DNA of 64,000 nucleotides from Gordonia polyisoprenivorans NBRC 16320 = JCM 10675 (lineage in GTDB: Bacteria; Actinomycetota; Actinomycetes; Mycobacteriales; Mycobacteriaceae): contig NZ_BAEI01000031.1 in the NCBI RefSeq assembly GCF_000241325.1, positions 1 to 64,000 of the forward strand, read 5' to 3'. The translations under genes were made by a program, and so were the position numbers. Below, piece after piece: positions 25,894-34,055 of the stretch; the stretch's first letter is position 1; each line of letters opens with the position of its first letter. A model generated the notes under the pieces. The model was not told the origin of the DNA and did no database searches. It was given only the letters and a program-made list of their open reading frames with translations.

Positions 25894-27165
25894 TCACAAC
25901 GTAACCAATGACTCCGATACGTCGAGCTGAGCGCGCACGGCCTTGGCGTGAGCCTTGAGGGAGAAGCCTGGTTCGCGGGCCCGCTCCGGTGTGAGCGGGG
26001 CCGGTCGGTGGGCGAGTAGCGTGCGGGCGGCGAGGTGATCGGCCGGTGCGCCGACGCTCTCGACCCACGCCAGGGAGTTGTCGACGAAGCCGAGGATGCT
26101 GCCCTTGTCCGCGACCGGGTCGCCGAGTCGCACCATCTCCTCGGCGGTCGCGGGCAGGCCGGCGATCTGCAACTTTCGTCCGCATTGCACCGTCCAGAAC
26201 CATGGCACCGCGGAATAGGGCAGTGGCGCACCGCAGATCGACGCGGCGACGCAGCGCGCCTGATCGGTGGCGTTCTGGACGGCTTCGAGCCGCACCCGTC
26301 CGGCGGTGTGGTGACCGGGGAACGACGCCGCATCGCCGACGGCGAAGATGTGTGGGTCATCGGTGCGCAGGTACTCGTCGACGACGACACCGTTGTCGAC
26401 GGTGAGCCCGGAATCGCAGGCTAGTCGGGTGTCGGGGACGGCGCCGATGCCGACGACCACGAGATCGGCGGGATGGCGGGTGCCCGAGTCGTCCACGACC
26501 GCTGTCACATGGCCGCCGGAACCGTCGATGCGCTGCACTCCAGTACCGAAACACAATTGCACACCACGACTTTCGTGGAGGTCGGCGAACAGGTGTGAGC
26601 TCGAGGCGCTGAGCACGCGGGCCATCGGACGGTCGGCGACGTCGAGGACGGTCACCGGAACTTCGCGATCGGCGACCGCCGAGGCGAACTCCAGGCCGAT
26701 GAAGCCGGCGCCGACGACGACCACCCTGCTCGCCTCGGTGAGGGCGGCGTGGACGCGGGCGGCGTCGTCAACGGTGTGTAGATGGTGAACGCCGTCGAGA
26801 TCGGCTCCGGGGCAGCTCAATCGGCGTGGTTGGGCGCCGGTGGCGAGGATGAGATGGTCGAAGAGGACTACGGCGTTGTCGGCGAGTCTCACCGCGTGCC
26901 GATCGCGATCGATCCCGTCGACGCCGACACCAAGCCGCAGGTTGATGCCGTTGTCGTCGTAGAACGTCGAGGGCCGCAACGGCAGTGGCGACGGGCTTGC
27001 GGCCGAGGTGACGTAATCCTTGGACAGTGGTGGACGCTGATAGGGGAGATGGCCGGAACGGTCCACCAGCGTCACCTCGCCGTCGTAACCATTGCGGCGC
27101 AACGCGTCCGCGGCCTCAACGCCGGCATGCCCGGCGCCGACGATCACCACCGAATCCATCGTCAC
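25894..27165 (-). CDS. NAD(P)H:ferredoxin reductase (EthA/rubredoxin reductase type)
   Basis: This is a 423-residue FAD-dependent reductase with GxGxxG in VIVGAGHAGVEAA, a second in VVVGAGFIGLEFA, and the GDAAS motif. It transfers electrons from NAD(P)H to the 2Fe-2S ferredoxin encoded upstream, for the P450. The GTG start overlaps the ferredoxin stop by four bases. It corresponds in size and role to ethA of the Rhodococcus eth cluster; the substrate of the P450 is unproven. Confidence 0.88.
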   Translation of the reverse strand: MTMDSVVIVGAGHAGVEAADALRRNGYDGEVTLVDRSGHLPYQRPPLSKDYVTSAASPSPLPLRPSTFYDDNGINLRLGVGVDGIDRDRHAVRLADNAVVLFDHLILATGAQPRRLSCPGADLDGVHHLHTVDDAARVHAALTEASRVVVVGAGFIGLEFASAVADREVPVTVLDVADRPMARVLSASSSHLFADLHESRGVQLCFGTGVQRIDGSGGHVTAVVDDSGTRHPADLVVVGIGAVPDTRLACDSGLTVDNGVVVDEYLRTDDPHIFAVGDAASFPGHHTAGRVRLEAVQNATDQARCVAASICGAPLPYSAVPWFWTVQCGRKLQIAGLPATAEEMVRLGDPVADKGSILGFVDNSLAWVESVGAPADHLAARTLLAHRPAPLTPERAREPGFSLKAHAKAVRAQLDVSESLVTL

Positions 27166-27482
27166 ACCTGCGCTTCGGGGACGCGGACGGCCAGAGCGGA
27201 GAAGTGCTCACCGCTGCGGAGTTGGCAGCCGAGCCGCGAGGCGTCGGTGCGGTCGGTGGCGGTGCAGTCGAGCATCTCCTCCTCGTCGTCGCCGATCGGC
27301 GGCAACGCCGCGGCGTCGTCGACGTAGACGTGGCAGGTCGCACACATCGCCTGGCCGCCGCATTCGCCGACGATGCCGGCGACACCGTTCTCCAGGGCCG
27401 CGCGCATCACGGAGATGCCGGTGTCGACCTCCACGTGGTCGACGGTGCCGTCGGGGTGGCGATACGTGATCTGTGGCATCAT
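27162..27482 (-). CDS. 2Fe-2S ferredoxin, adrenodoxin/putidaredoxin type
   Basis: This 106-residue ferredoxin has cysteine ligands C41-x5-C47-x2-C50 and C86. It is the electron carrier between the reductase and the P450. GAAGG precedes two adjacent ATGs (27482 and 27479). The gap to the P450 stop is 33 bases, so all three genes probably form one transcript. The EthC of the eth cluster is also 106 residues. Confidence 0.9.
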   Translation of the reverse strand: MMPQITYRHPDGTVDHVEVDTGISVMRAALENGVAGIVGECGGQAMCATCHVYVDDAAALPPIGDDEEEMLDCTATDRTDASRLGCQLRSGEHFSALAVRVPEAQV

Positions 27483-27515
27483 GATCCTTCTTTCTTGTGC
27501 GGGAGTGGTTTTCGG

Positions 27516-28709
27516 CTACCAGCGCACCGGCAGGGCGGTCATGCCGCGGAACACCCACCCCTCGATGCGGGCTGGTTGCTCGGGGTCGAGGCGCAGCCCG
27601 GGCAGGCGATCGAAGAGGGCGGGGAGAGCGATGTCGGCGACCTGGGAACGGGCCACCCATGCGCCCGCACAGAAGTGCGCACCGCCACCGAAGCCGAGGT
27701 GTGGGACCTTGGGGCGGAACACGTCGTAGTCCTCGGCGCGCTCGAAGACCTCCTCGTCACGGTTGGCGCTCAGCGCGACCACACCGAGCTTCGCGCCGGC
27801 CGGCAACAGCGTGCCGCCGAGTTCGACGGCACGCGTGGTCTGCCGGGGATACATCCCGATCGGCGCCACCCACCGGACGCTCTCCTCGAAAGCATCTTTC
27901 CAACAGCCCTTTTCGCGGACCGCGGCAAGCTGACCCGGACGTTCGAGAAGTGCCCACACCGTGGTGGCCAAGGCATCGCGGGGTTCGTTGATACCGCCGC
28001 CGATCGACATCTTGAGATTCGCACGGGTATCGGCGAGGGTGACCTCGTCATCTCCGAAGGCCGCGATGTGGGAAATCAGCGAGTCATCGGGGGTGGTGCG
28101 CACCCGGGTGAGCATCTCGTCGAGCGCCTGATCGACCTCGTCATAAGCGCGGCGCGCGGCCTCCCACACCTGCGGGTCGTCGGCGTAGTTGCCGGTGCCG
28201 TTGATCATGGTCTGACTCCACCGCAGCATGTCCGCGTGGGTGGCGTTCTCGAAACCCAGGACGGCGCGCAGATTTTCGGCGGCATAGGGGGCGGCGAAGT
28301 CGGCGACGAGGTCGGCGCCGGGGCCCTTGGCGGTGAACTCGGCGAAGAAGCGCTCGAAGTTCTCGGCGAAGCGAGCACTCCAGACCTGTGTGATCGCACG
28401 GGGTTTGAGTACTCCGCCGTAGGAGGCGCGCTGGACGGCATGCGCGGGGTCGTCCTTGCGCAGCATCGAATGCCCCATCGCCCGCTTCATCAATGAGTTC
28501 GTCTCGTCGGCGGTGAAGGTGTCGGGATCGTGGTCGACGGTGTGCACGTCGTGGTAACGGGTCACGAAGAACCGGCCGGCCGCGGGCACGTAGGCAACCG
28601 GGGTCTCGCGGCGGAGTCGTGCGTAGATCGGGAAAGGGTCGCGGTGCAGATCGTCGAGGGTGACCCAGTCGGCGGTGACCGCCGGGTGTGCGGGTGAGGT
28701 GGTGGTCAT
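27516..28709 (-). CDS. cytochrome P450
   Basis: This is a 397-residue bacterial class I P450. The ExxR motif is in FEESVRWV and the haem-binding signature is FGGGAHFCAG. The I-helix reads MSIGGGINEPRDA: the usual acid-threonine pair is replaced by E-P. AGGAGTCC precedes ATG 28709, and the longer frame upstream is rejected as non-coding. With its own ferredoxin and reductase downstream it matches the EthBCA layout. Ether, terpene or aromatic substrates are all possible. Confidence 0.9.
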   Translation of the reverse strand: MTTTSPAHPAVTADWVTLDDLHRDPFPIYARLRRETPVAYVPAAGRFFVTRYHDVHTVDHDPDTFTADETNSLMKRAMGHSMLRKDDPAHAVQRASYGGVLKPRAITQVWSARFAENFERFFAEFTAKGPGADLVADFAAPYAAENLRAVLGFENATHADMLRWSQTMINGTGNYADDPQVWEAARRAYDEVDQALDEMLTRVRTTPDDSLISHIAAFGDDEVTLADTRANLKMSIGGGINEPRDALATTVWALLERPGQLAAVREKGCWKDAFEESVRWVAPIGMYPRQTTRAVELGGTLLPAGAKLGVVALSANRDEEVFERAEDYDVFRPKVPHLGFGGGAHFCAGAWVARSQVADIALPALFDRLPGLRLDPEQPARIEGWVFRGMTALPVRW

Positions 28710-28824
28710 CGGGGACTCCTCGGTGAGATGGGGAGGGGGTGACTTGGGCTGGATGCGGTCAGGGCTGTGGTCGCGGTCACCTCTGAGTGCACCAGGCGAA
28801 CAAACTCGCGTAAAGCGGTGAATT

Positions 28825-28841
28825 TCGTGCTGAAAACACGA
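28825..28841. promoter_or_regulatory. candidate LysR binding site
   Basis: TCGTG (28825-28829) and CACGA (28837-28841) form an inverted repeat with a 7-bp spacer, 12 bases upstream of the LysR gene and between it and the divergent P450 operon. Imperfect dyads of this sort bind LysR proteins and give autoregulation. The assignment is tentative. Confidence 0.3.
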
Positions 28842-28853
28842 GAGGATCGATGA

Positions 28854-29750
28854 ATGCCGGACTTCACCCTGCGTCAACTGGAGTGTTTCGTCGCTGTCGC
28901 CGACCACGCCACCATCGCGCACGCCGCGGGTGCGTTGCATTCGTCGCCGTCGGCAGTGAATACCGCGGTCACCGAGCTGGAGAAACACCTCGGTGAGGCG
29001 TTGCTGATTCGTCGGCGTGCACATGGGGTCACCTTGACCACCGCGGGCCGGGCACTCCTGCCGCAGGCCCGGGCGCTGCTGGCGGCCGCTCGTGATCTGG
29101 CGCCGGTCTCCGACGGTCAGGTCCGCGGGCACTTCATGCTCGGCATCTACTCGACGTTGTCGGCGTCGTTGCTGCCGGCGATCCTCGACGGCTTCGGGCG
29201 AGCGCACCCGCGGGTCGAGGTGGACTTCACCGAGGGGTCGGGCGATGAGTTGCTCACCGCGCTCGACGACGGACGCGTCGACGCGGCGATTCTCTACGAC
29301 CGGGACATCACCGGGCTACCGCACACCCGTGCGCTCTATCAGGTTCGCGCCCACGTCCTGCTGCCGGCGGATCATCGCCTCGCCGGTGCCGAGCGGGTGT
29401 CGTTGCGCGAGTTGGCCGACGACCCGTTCATCCAGTTCGACGTGGCGCCCGCCTGGCAGAACACGTCGGCGTTGATGGCCGCCGCCGGGGTGAGCCCGCG
29501 CGTCGAATACGTCACCGGCAACTACGAACTCGCCCGATCCCTCGTCGGCCGTGGGCTCGGCTACAGCGTGCTGGTGAACCGGCCCGCCTCCGACACCAGC
29601 CACGAAGGACGGAAACTGGTGGTCCGAGAACTGGATCCCGCACCCGAGCCGGTCGCCGTGGTGATCGCCTGGCCCCGTGGTCGCGCGGTCTCACGACCCT
29701 TGCAGGCTTTTCTGGACTGGGCACCTGGACGGGTGGAGGGTCCGGGATAG
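28854..29750 (+). CDS. LysR family transcriptional regulator
   Basis: This 298-residue protein has an N-terminal helix-turn-helix (QLECFVAVADHATIAHAAG) and a LysR substrate-binding domain. It is divergent from the P450 operon with 144 bases between the starts, so it may control that operon, giving the island two regulators (AraC and LysR). The effector is unknown. Confidence 0.85.
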   Translation: MPDFTLRQLECFVAVADHATIAHAAGALHSSPSAVNTAVTELEKHLGEALLIRRRAHGVTLTTAGRALLPQARALLAAARDLAPVSDGQVRGHFMLGIYSTLSASLLPAILDGFGRAHPRVEVDFTEGSGDELLTALDDGRVDAAILYDRDITGLPHTRALYQVRAHVLLPADHRLAGAERVSLRELADDPFIQFDVAPAWQNTSALMAAAGVSPRVEYVTGNYELARSLVGRGLGYSVLVNRPASDTSHEGRKLVVRELDPAPEPVAVVIAWPRGRAVSRPLQAFLDWAPGRVEGPG

Positions 29751-29766
29751 GCTGTGCGGCGGAGGT

Positions 29767-30753
29767 TTACCTCGTGACGGTTTCGGTCGACAGACGCAAG
29801 AGATCGTCGGCGTCGGTGGGGCGGGAGTCGACGAACGGCCATCCGTGCACGGCACGTCGGTAGTGTTCGGGAATGGCGCTCGCACCCCACCGGGCGCCGA
29901 GGAGTCCGCCGGCGATGGCGGCGACGGTGTCGGTGTCGTCGCCGATTCGGATTGCCGCGTACAGCGCCTCGGTGAGGTGTGTCGTCGGATCGTCGGCGGT
30001 GGTCTGCATGATGGCGGCGGTGGCGGCTTGAAGTGCGGACACGGTGAAACCGTTGGGCGAGAACCGGTCCGGGGACGCGGTGGTGGCCTCGTCGATCCAC
30101 GACGACCACTGGTCGTGGCGGGTCGCAGGGATCAGGTCGAGACCGGCGCCGACGTCGAGGCGCTCCTCGGTGATGGCGACACGGATCGCCTCGCACCACA
30201 GGACGCACGAGTCCCCGGCGAGGGCGTCGGAGTGGGTGAGATTCGCGACCGCACGGGCAGCCCGGGCGAGGGTGTCACGGTCGTCGGGGTGCGCGAGCAC
30301 CACCGGTGCGGTGCGCATCAACGCGCCGTTGCCCGCCGAGCGGGGGTGGTCGGCGGCGAAGACCAGCGACTCCTCCCGCATGATCGCGCCGACGTTCGCG
30401 TCGGGGTCGGTGTGGAGTCGGCGGTCCGTGGCGGCGAGTACCGCTCGGGTCTGATTGCCGATATCCGGTGGGCGGCCGTTGAAATCCCGGTACCAGCGCA
30501 GGAATCCGCGTGCGACGGCGTCGAGTCCGGTCTCAGAGGTGAGGTCGTGGCCGTCGGCGACGGCCAGCGCGATCGCGACGGCCATGGTGGTGTCGTCGCT
30601 CCACTCGCCGGGTTCGTATCCGCCCAGACCGCCGCCGGTCATCTCCGGTTTCTCGTCGGGGGAGAGGCGTCGGGAGAACTCGTAGGGAACGCCGAGGGCA
30701 TCGCCGACGGCGGTCCCGAGCAGGGCGCCGTAAGCGCGGTCGGGGTGGGGCAT
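29767..30753 (-). CDS. ADP-ribosylglycohydrolase family protein
   Basis: This 328-residue DraG-like hydrolase has GALLGTAVGDALGVPYEF at the N-terminus, GEWSDDTTMAV with the di-metal aspartates, and GDDTDTVAAIAGGLLGA near the C-terminus. It removes ADP-ribose from proteins or other acceptors. ATG 30753 begins directly at the family N-terminus; the same frame continues into tandem repeats and that part is rejected. The neighbours are a VWA gene and an NrtR-like Nudix regulator, which fits an ADP-ribose/NAD theme. Confidence 0.9.
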   Translation of the reverse strand: MPHPDRAYGALLGTAVGDALGVPYEFSRRLSPDEKPEMTGGGLGGYEPGEWSDDTTMAVAIALAVADGHDLTSETGLDAVARGFLRWYRDFNGRPPDIGNQTRAVLAATDRRLHTDPDANVGAIMREESLVFAADHPRSAGNGALMRTAPVVLAHPDDRDTLARAARAVANLTHSDALAGDSCVLWCEAIRVAITEERLDVGAGLDLIPATRHDQWSSWIDEATTASPDRFSPNGFTVSALQAATAAIMQTTADDPTTHLTEALYAAIRIGDDTDTVAAIAGGLLGARWGASAIPEHYRRAVHGWPFVDSRPTDADDLLRLSTETVTR

Positions 30754-31088
30754 GGGTGGGTCTCCGCTTCGGGGTGAGTGGGGTGGTAGAGGTGTGCTTG
30801 GGGAGGGAAACAGCTGCGGTGCAAGGGGTCTCGAGGCTCGGGCGCTAGCGCGCCTTCGCACCTCGACCACCGGAAAGAAGGTTCCGGCGCTAGCGCGCCT
30901 TCGCACCTCGACTATCGGAAAGAAGGTTCCGGCGCTAGCGCGCCTTCGCACCTCGACTATCGGAAAGAAGGCTCCGGCGCTAGCGCGCCTTCGCACCTCG
31001 ACCACCGGGTTGGTAGATCGGGTGAGCGAAGGCCTCGACCACCGAATGAAGGTGTCGCGGCTATCGGGAGGAGGGTGACGTCGGCGGT
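30754..31088. other. gene-free interval filled by tandem repeats
   Basis: These 335 bases between the ADP-ribosylglycohydrolase start and the VWA stop contain no credible gene. The interval holds the GGTCTCGAGGCTCG-type repeat and its 45-bp tandem amplification, and a short promoter region for the glycohydrolase near 30754-30800. Open frames here only reflect the repeat. Confidence 0.7.
30827..31011. repeat. 45-bp tandem repeat, four copies, within a dispersed element
   Basis: GGTCTCGAGGCTCG (30827-30840) is followed by a 45-bp unit beginning GGCGCTAGCGCGCCTTCG, containing CACCTCGAC and ending GGAAAGAAGGTTCC. Copies start at 30841, 30886, 30931 and 30976, the last partial. Differences are single bases (ACCAC or ACTAT; GTTCC or GCTCC). 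It looks like amplification of one dispersed element by replication slippage. Confidence 0.85.
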
Positions 31089-32357
31089 TTACCGCCCGCG
31101 CTTGCGGTTGCCCTCGTGGAAGGAGTCGCGGGAGCGTTTGGAGGCGTAGCCGGCACCGAGAACCGTTGCGTCGCTCTCCAACTGATCGACGAAGTCGATC
31201 TCTGCGGCCATGGCGACGGCCGCGGCCGGTGGGGCTGCCATCATCGCGCTCTCGTAACTCGAGCGGGAGCGCGCGAGGTGGGCCGAGCCGGCGGCGAGAT
31301 CGCCCGCCTCGTAGGCGCGAGAGGCCTCGAGCTTGGCCTGCTGGCCCTCCTGGTACAGCTTCTCCGACTGGACGACGGGATCGGGAACACGGTCCCCGAG
31401 TTCGTCGCCGGGCACCACGTTCACCGAGATCGGTAGTGCCACCGTGTGTTCGGTCAGGGTGGCGGTCTCCACATAGCGCAGCTCCAAGGTCGCGAGCCGG
31501 GTGAGGCCAAGCGCGGCGAGACCGTCGACCTTCATGCGTAGTAACAGTTTCCGCTGTTCGTCGGCGTAGAGGTCGCCGAGTTCGATCATCACCTCGCCGT
31601 TGCCGATCTGATGGGCCGGAAGATCGTTGTACAGCGCGAGCTCGCCGACCTGCTCGACGTAGCGCACCGTCAGTGTGACCGCCTGCGCGGACTTCGCGAG
31701 CAGTCCGTCGACTTCGGCGCCGATCGCTGCGCCGGCGGCATCCGGGTTGTCGGCGAAACCGTGGTTGCCGTTGCCTGCTCGGGTGATCGCCTCCAGCAGT
31801 GACTCGTCGTAGCCGCGGCCGTAACCGAGGGTGGAGGTGGTGATGCCGTCGGCCGCGGCCTTGGCGGCGATGCCGGTGAATTCGTCGTGGTCGCGGATGC
31901 CGGTGTTGATGTGGCCGTCACTGATCACCAGCACCGTGCCGCCGCGGACGCCTGCACTCGCGGTGGCGCGGCGCAACTCCTGCAGACCCCGCAGATACCC
32001 CGACGACAGGTCGGTGCATCCGCCCGGGGTCACCGCACCGATGGCATCGATCGCGCGCAGCTTGTCGGTCAGCGGTGCTGCCGGGACCACCACCATCGCG
32101 GCGTCGTCGAACGCGACGACGCCGAAGACATCCTTCGGATCGAGTTGGGCGACAACGCCGGCCAGTGCCTGCTGGGTGCCGGCCAACGGCGGGCCGCTCA
32201 TCGAGCCGCTGCGATCGAGGACGATCTGCAACGCGGTCGGTGGCCGCGCGGAGTCTGCCGGAGCAGCGGCGGGGGCCTGAAGATCGAGCATGACGGTCAC
32301 CTCGTCGGCGGCCTCGAGGGCCACGACGTCGACGTCGAGCGCGGCGGAGAACTGCAT
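31089..32357 (-). CDS. VWA domain-containing protein
   Basis: This is a 422-residue protein with a von Willebrand A domain: the DRSGSMSG metal site near residue 50, a threonine in GGCTDLSSG, and an aspartate in LVISDGHIN. The C-terminal third is beta-rich, then alanine-rich with a coiled-coil-like segment. There is no signal peptide, so it is cytosolic. It is divergent from the NrtR-like gene, which may regulate it. The function is unknown. Confidence 0.85.
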   Translation of the reverse strand: MQFSAALDVDVVALEAADEVTVMLDLQAPAAAPADSARPPTALQIVLDRSGSMSGPPLAGTQQALAGVVAQLDPKDVFGVVAFDDAAMVVVPAAPLTDKLRAIDAIGAVTPGGCTDLSSGYLRGLQELRRATASAGVRGGTVLVISDGHINTGIRDHDEFTGIAAKAAADGITTSTLGYGRGYDESLLEAITRAGNGNHGFADNPDAAGAAIGAEVDGLLAKSAQAVTLTVRYVEQVGELALYNDLPAHQIGNGEVMIELGDLYADEQRKLLLRMKVDGLAALGLTRLATLELRYVETATLTEHTVALPISVNVVPGDELGDRVPDPVVQSEKLYQEGQQAKLEASRAYEAGDLAAGSAHLARSRSSYESAMMAAPPAAAVAMAAEIDFVDQLESDATVLGAGYASKRSRDSFHEGNRKRGR

Positions 32358-32396
32358 GGTGTCTTCCTCTCTCCGCCCCGGCATCGGACCGAGGCG

Positions 32397-32446
32397 ACTT
32401 TGCGCGATTATGAGATTACTACTTTGCGCAGACATTCGCATAGTCT
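32397..32446. promoter_or_regulatory. direct repeat and leaderless promoter of the NrtR-like gene
   Basis: ACTTTGCGC occurs at 32397-32405 and 32421-32429, 24 bp apart, between the divergent VWA and Nudix-regulator genes. TAGTCT (32441-32446) fits a -10 box ending seven bases before GTG 32454, the spacing expected for a leaderless transcript. The repeats may be the autoregulatory operator. Confidence 0.45.
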
Positions 32447-32453
32447 GTCGTTC

Positions 32454-33167
32454 GTGGCCGCCGGGAAAAGCAGTCGTCTGACCGACTATCCGCGACCCAG
32501 CGTCGCCGTCGACATCGCCGTACTCAGCGTCGTCGACGCGCATCTGTGCGTGGTGATCCAGCGCGATGACGCCGGTACCGCGATGCTGCCCGGACGATTC
32601 ATCCGCGAGCGGCGCAGCGTCGCCGACACCGTGCGGGAGGTGCTCGAACTCAAGTTGGGGCTCTCGCCCGACCGCGTCCACCCGCATCTGCTGCGGGTGT
32701 TCGACGATCCTGATCGCGATCCCCGCGGGTGGACGATCTCGATCGCACATGCCGTCGCGCTGCCTGCCGCGCAGCTGACGAGCGTGGTCGGTGAGTTGGT
32801 TCCGGTCACTCCCACCGGTGCGTTGGAGTCAGCCGAGCCACTGCTCTACGACCATGACCAGATCATCGCAGCCGCCACCGACAGCCTTCGCGAACGCTAT
32901 GAGGATCGCCCCGATCCCGACAACCTGCTGCCGACGCCCTACACCCTCACCGAACTGCGGGAACTGCACGAGGCGATCCTCGGACGACGGCTGATGCGGG
33001 ACTCGTTCAACCGGCGGGTGCAGCCGCTACTCGCGCCGCAGGTCGACGGTGCGGGCGAGCCGGTGACGAAGGTGGCCGGGGGTCGGCCGGCCCGCCTGTA
33101 CGCGCGAAACGCCCCGCCGACGGCGACATTCGGATGGAAGCTCCCGAGCAAGGACGCGGACTCGTGA
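32454..33167 (+). CDS. NrtR-like Nudix-type transcriptional regulator
   Basis: This 237-residue protein has an N-terminal Nudix-like domain with a degenerate catalytic box (FIRERRSVADTVREVLELKLGL) and a C-terminal winged helix (TPYTLTELRELHEAILGRR, then FNRRV). That is the architecture of NrtR regulators of NAD metabolism, in which ADP-ribose is an effector. GTG 32454 has no ribosome site and a -10 box seven bases upstream, so it is probably leaderless. Its proximity to an ADP-ribosylglycohydrolase supports an ADP-ribose-responsive role. Confidence 0.85.
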   Translation: MAAGKSSRLTDYPRPSVAVDIAVLSVVDAHLCVVIQRDDAGTAMLPGRFIRERRSVADTVREVLELKLGLSPDRVHPHLLRVFDDPDRDPRGWTISIAHAVALPAAQLTSVVGELVPVTPTGALESAEPLLYDHDQIIAAATDSLRERYEDRPDPDNLLPTPYTLTELRELHEAILGRRLMRDSFNRRVQPLLAPQVDGAGEPVTKVAGGRPARLYARNAPPTATFGWKLPSKDADS

Positions 33168-33183
33168 GTCCGTCACCGCGCCG

Positions 33184-33900
33184 TCAGGGCGTCACCACAT
33201 AGGTGGTGTGGCCGACGACGGCGCGGGTCATGTTGGCGGGATCGGTGACGGACTGTTGGGTGTAGTTGGAGTGGACGATCCACCGGCCGATGGTGTTCAG
33301 GTAATTCGAGGCGCTGAAGCTGGCGCCGTCGGGCCAGTTGTCGGTGTTGGCCCAGCCGTCCCAGCGGCGGCTGAGGTCGGTGACGGAGTACTGGGTGGTG
33401 TCCGGTGTGGGCAGCAACTGCACGCCGTCGAGCGTTTTCCCGGGCGCCCCACCGAGACGTCGTTGCGGATTCCCGATCAGCACGAAGGAAAGCTCATCGG
33501 CGGCGGGGGCGCCCGGTTTGTTCGCGTAGTACCGGAGCCATTCCGAGGCGATCTGCGCGCCGCGCGAGTAGCCGAAAACGATCTTCTTGCCGGGAGTATT
33601 CATGATTGCGGTGTTCAATGCGTCGCGCCCGGCATTCAATCCGGCCATCGTCAAATCGGCATTCGAGGGCACGGTCACCGGCGTGCCGTGCGACGGCGCG
33701 AACCCGCTCAACGTGGTGTTCATCAGGTCGAACAGGTTGCCGAGATTGAGATCCAATGGCTGACAGGTCAATACGGTCGTGGCCTGGGCGTCGGCCGGGG
33801 ACTTGGCAGGGGCCGCATGAGCGGGAGCCGTGGTGATCAGTCCGGCGAGGACGGCGACGGTGGAGGCGAACAGGACAATTCGGGCACGCAGATGTTGCAC
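33184..33900 (-). CDS. secreted PE-PPE/cutinase-like serine hydrolase
   Basis: This 238-residue exported alpha/beta hydrolase has a signal peptide (MQHLRARIVLFASTVAVLAG, cleavage after AHA near residue 29) and the nucleophile elbow GYSRGAQ. IGNPQRR and the following sequence match the PE-PPE hydrolase domain seen in mycolic-acid bacteria. Esterase activity on cell-envelope or lipid substrates is expected. It converges on the Nudix gene with a 16-base gap. Confidence 0.85.
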   Translation of the reverse strand: MQHLRARIVLFASTVAVLAGLITTAPAHAAPAKSPADAQATTVLTCQPLDLNLGNLFDLMNTTLSGFAPSHGTPVTVPSNADLTMAGLNAGRDALNTAIMNTPGKKIVFGYSRGAQIASEWLRYYANKPGAPAADELSFVLIGNPQRRLGGAPGKTLDGVQLLPTPDTTQYSVTDLSRRWDGWANTDNWPDGASFSASNYLNTIGRWIVHSNYTQQSVTDPANMTRAVVGHTTYVVTP

Positions 33901-34055
33901 TGAAGATCCATTCGTAACCCCCGTGTAATTGTGGACCCACAGGACACTACGCGGTGAAAGGCATTCCTGTCACCGCAGGAAATGTCGCGATCTGGTGTCA
34001 AGAAATGCGCAAAAGATTACATCGTCCCGACATTGTTGACGACGAGCGGTGAATG

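Noticed and set aside
27516-29207. P450 extended to 563 residues
   Set aside because: The N-terminal extension crosses the divergent promoter and the LysR start; ATG 28709 has a clear ribosome site and normal P450 length.
30754-31005. N-terminal extension of the ADP-ribosylglycohydrolase through the tandem repeats
   Set aside because: Repetitive peptide without family similarity; the family N-terminus begins at 30753.
30827-31011. CRISPR array
   Set aside because: Units are contiguous 45-bp tandem copies without unique spacers, and no cas gene is present.
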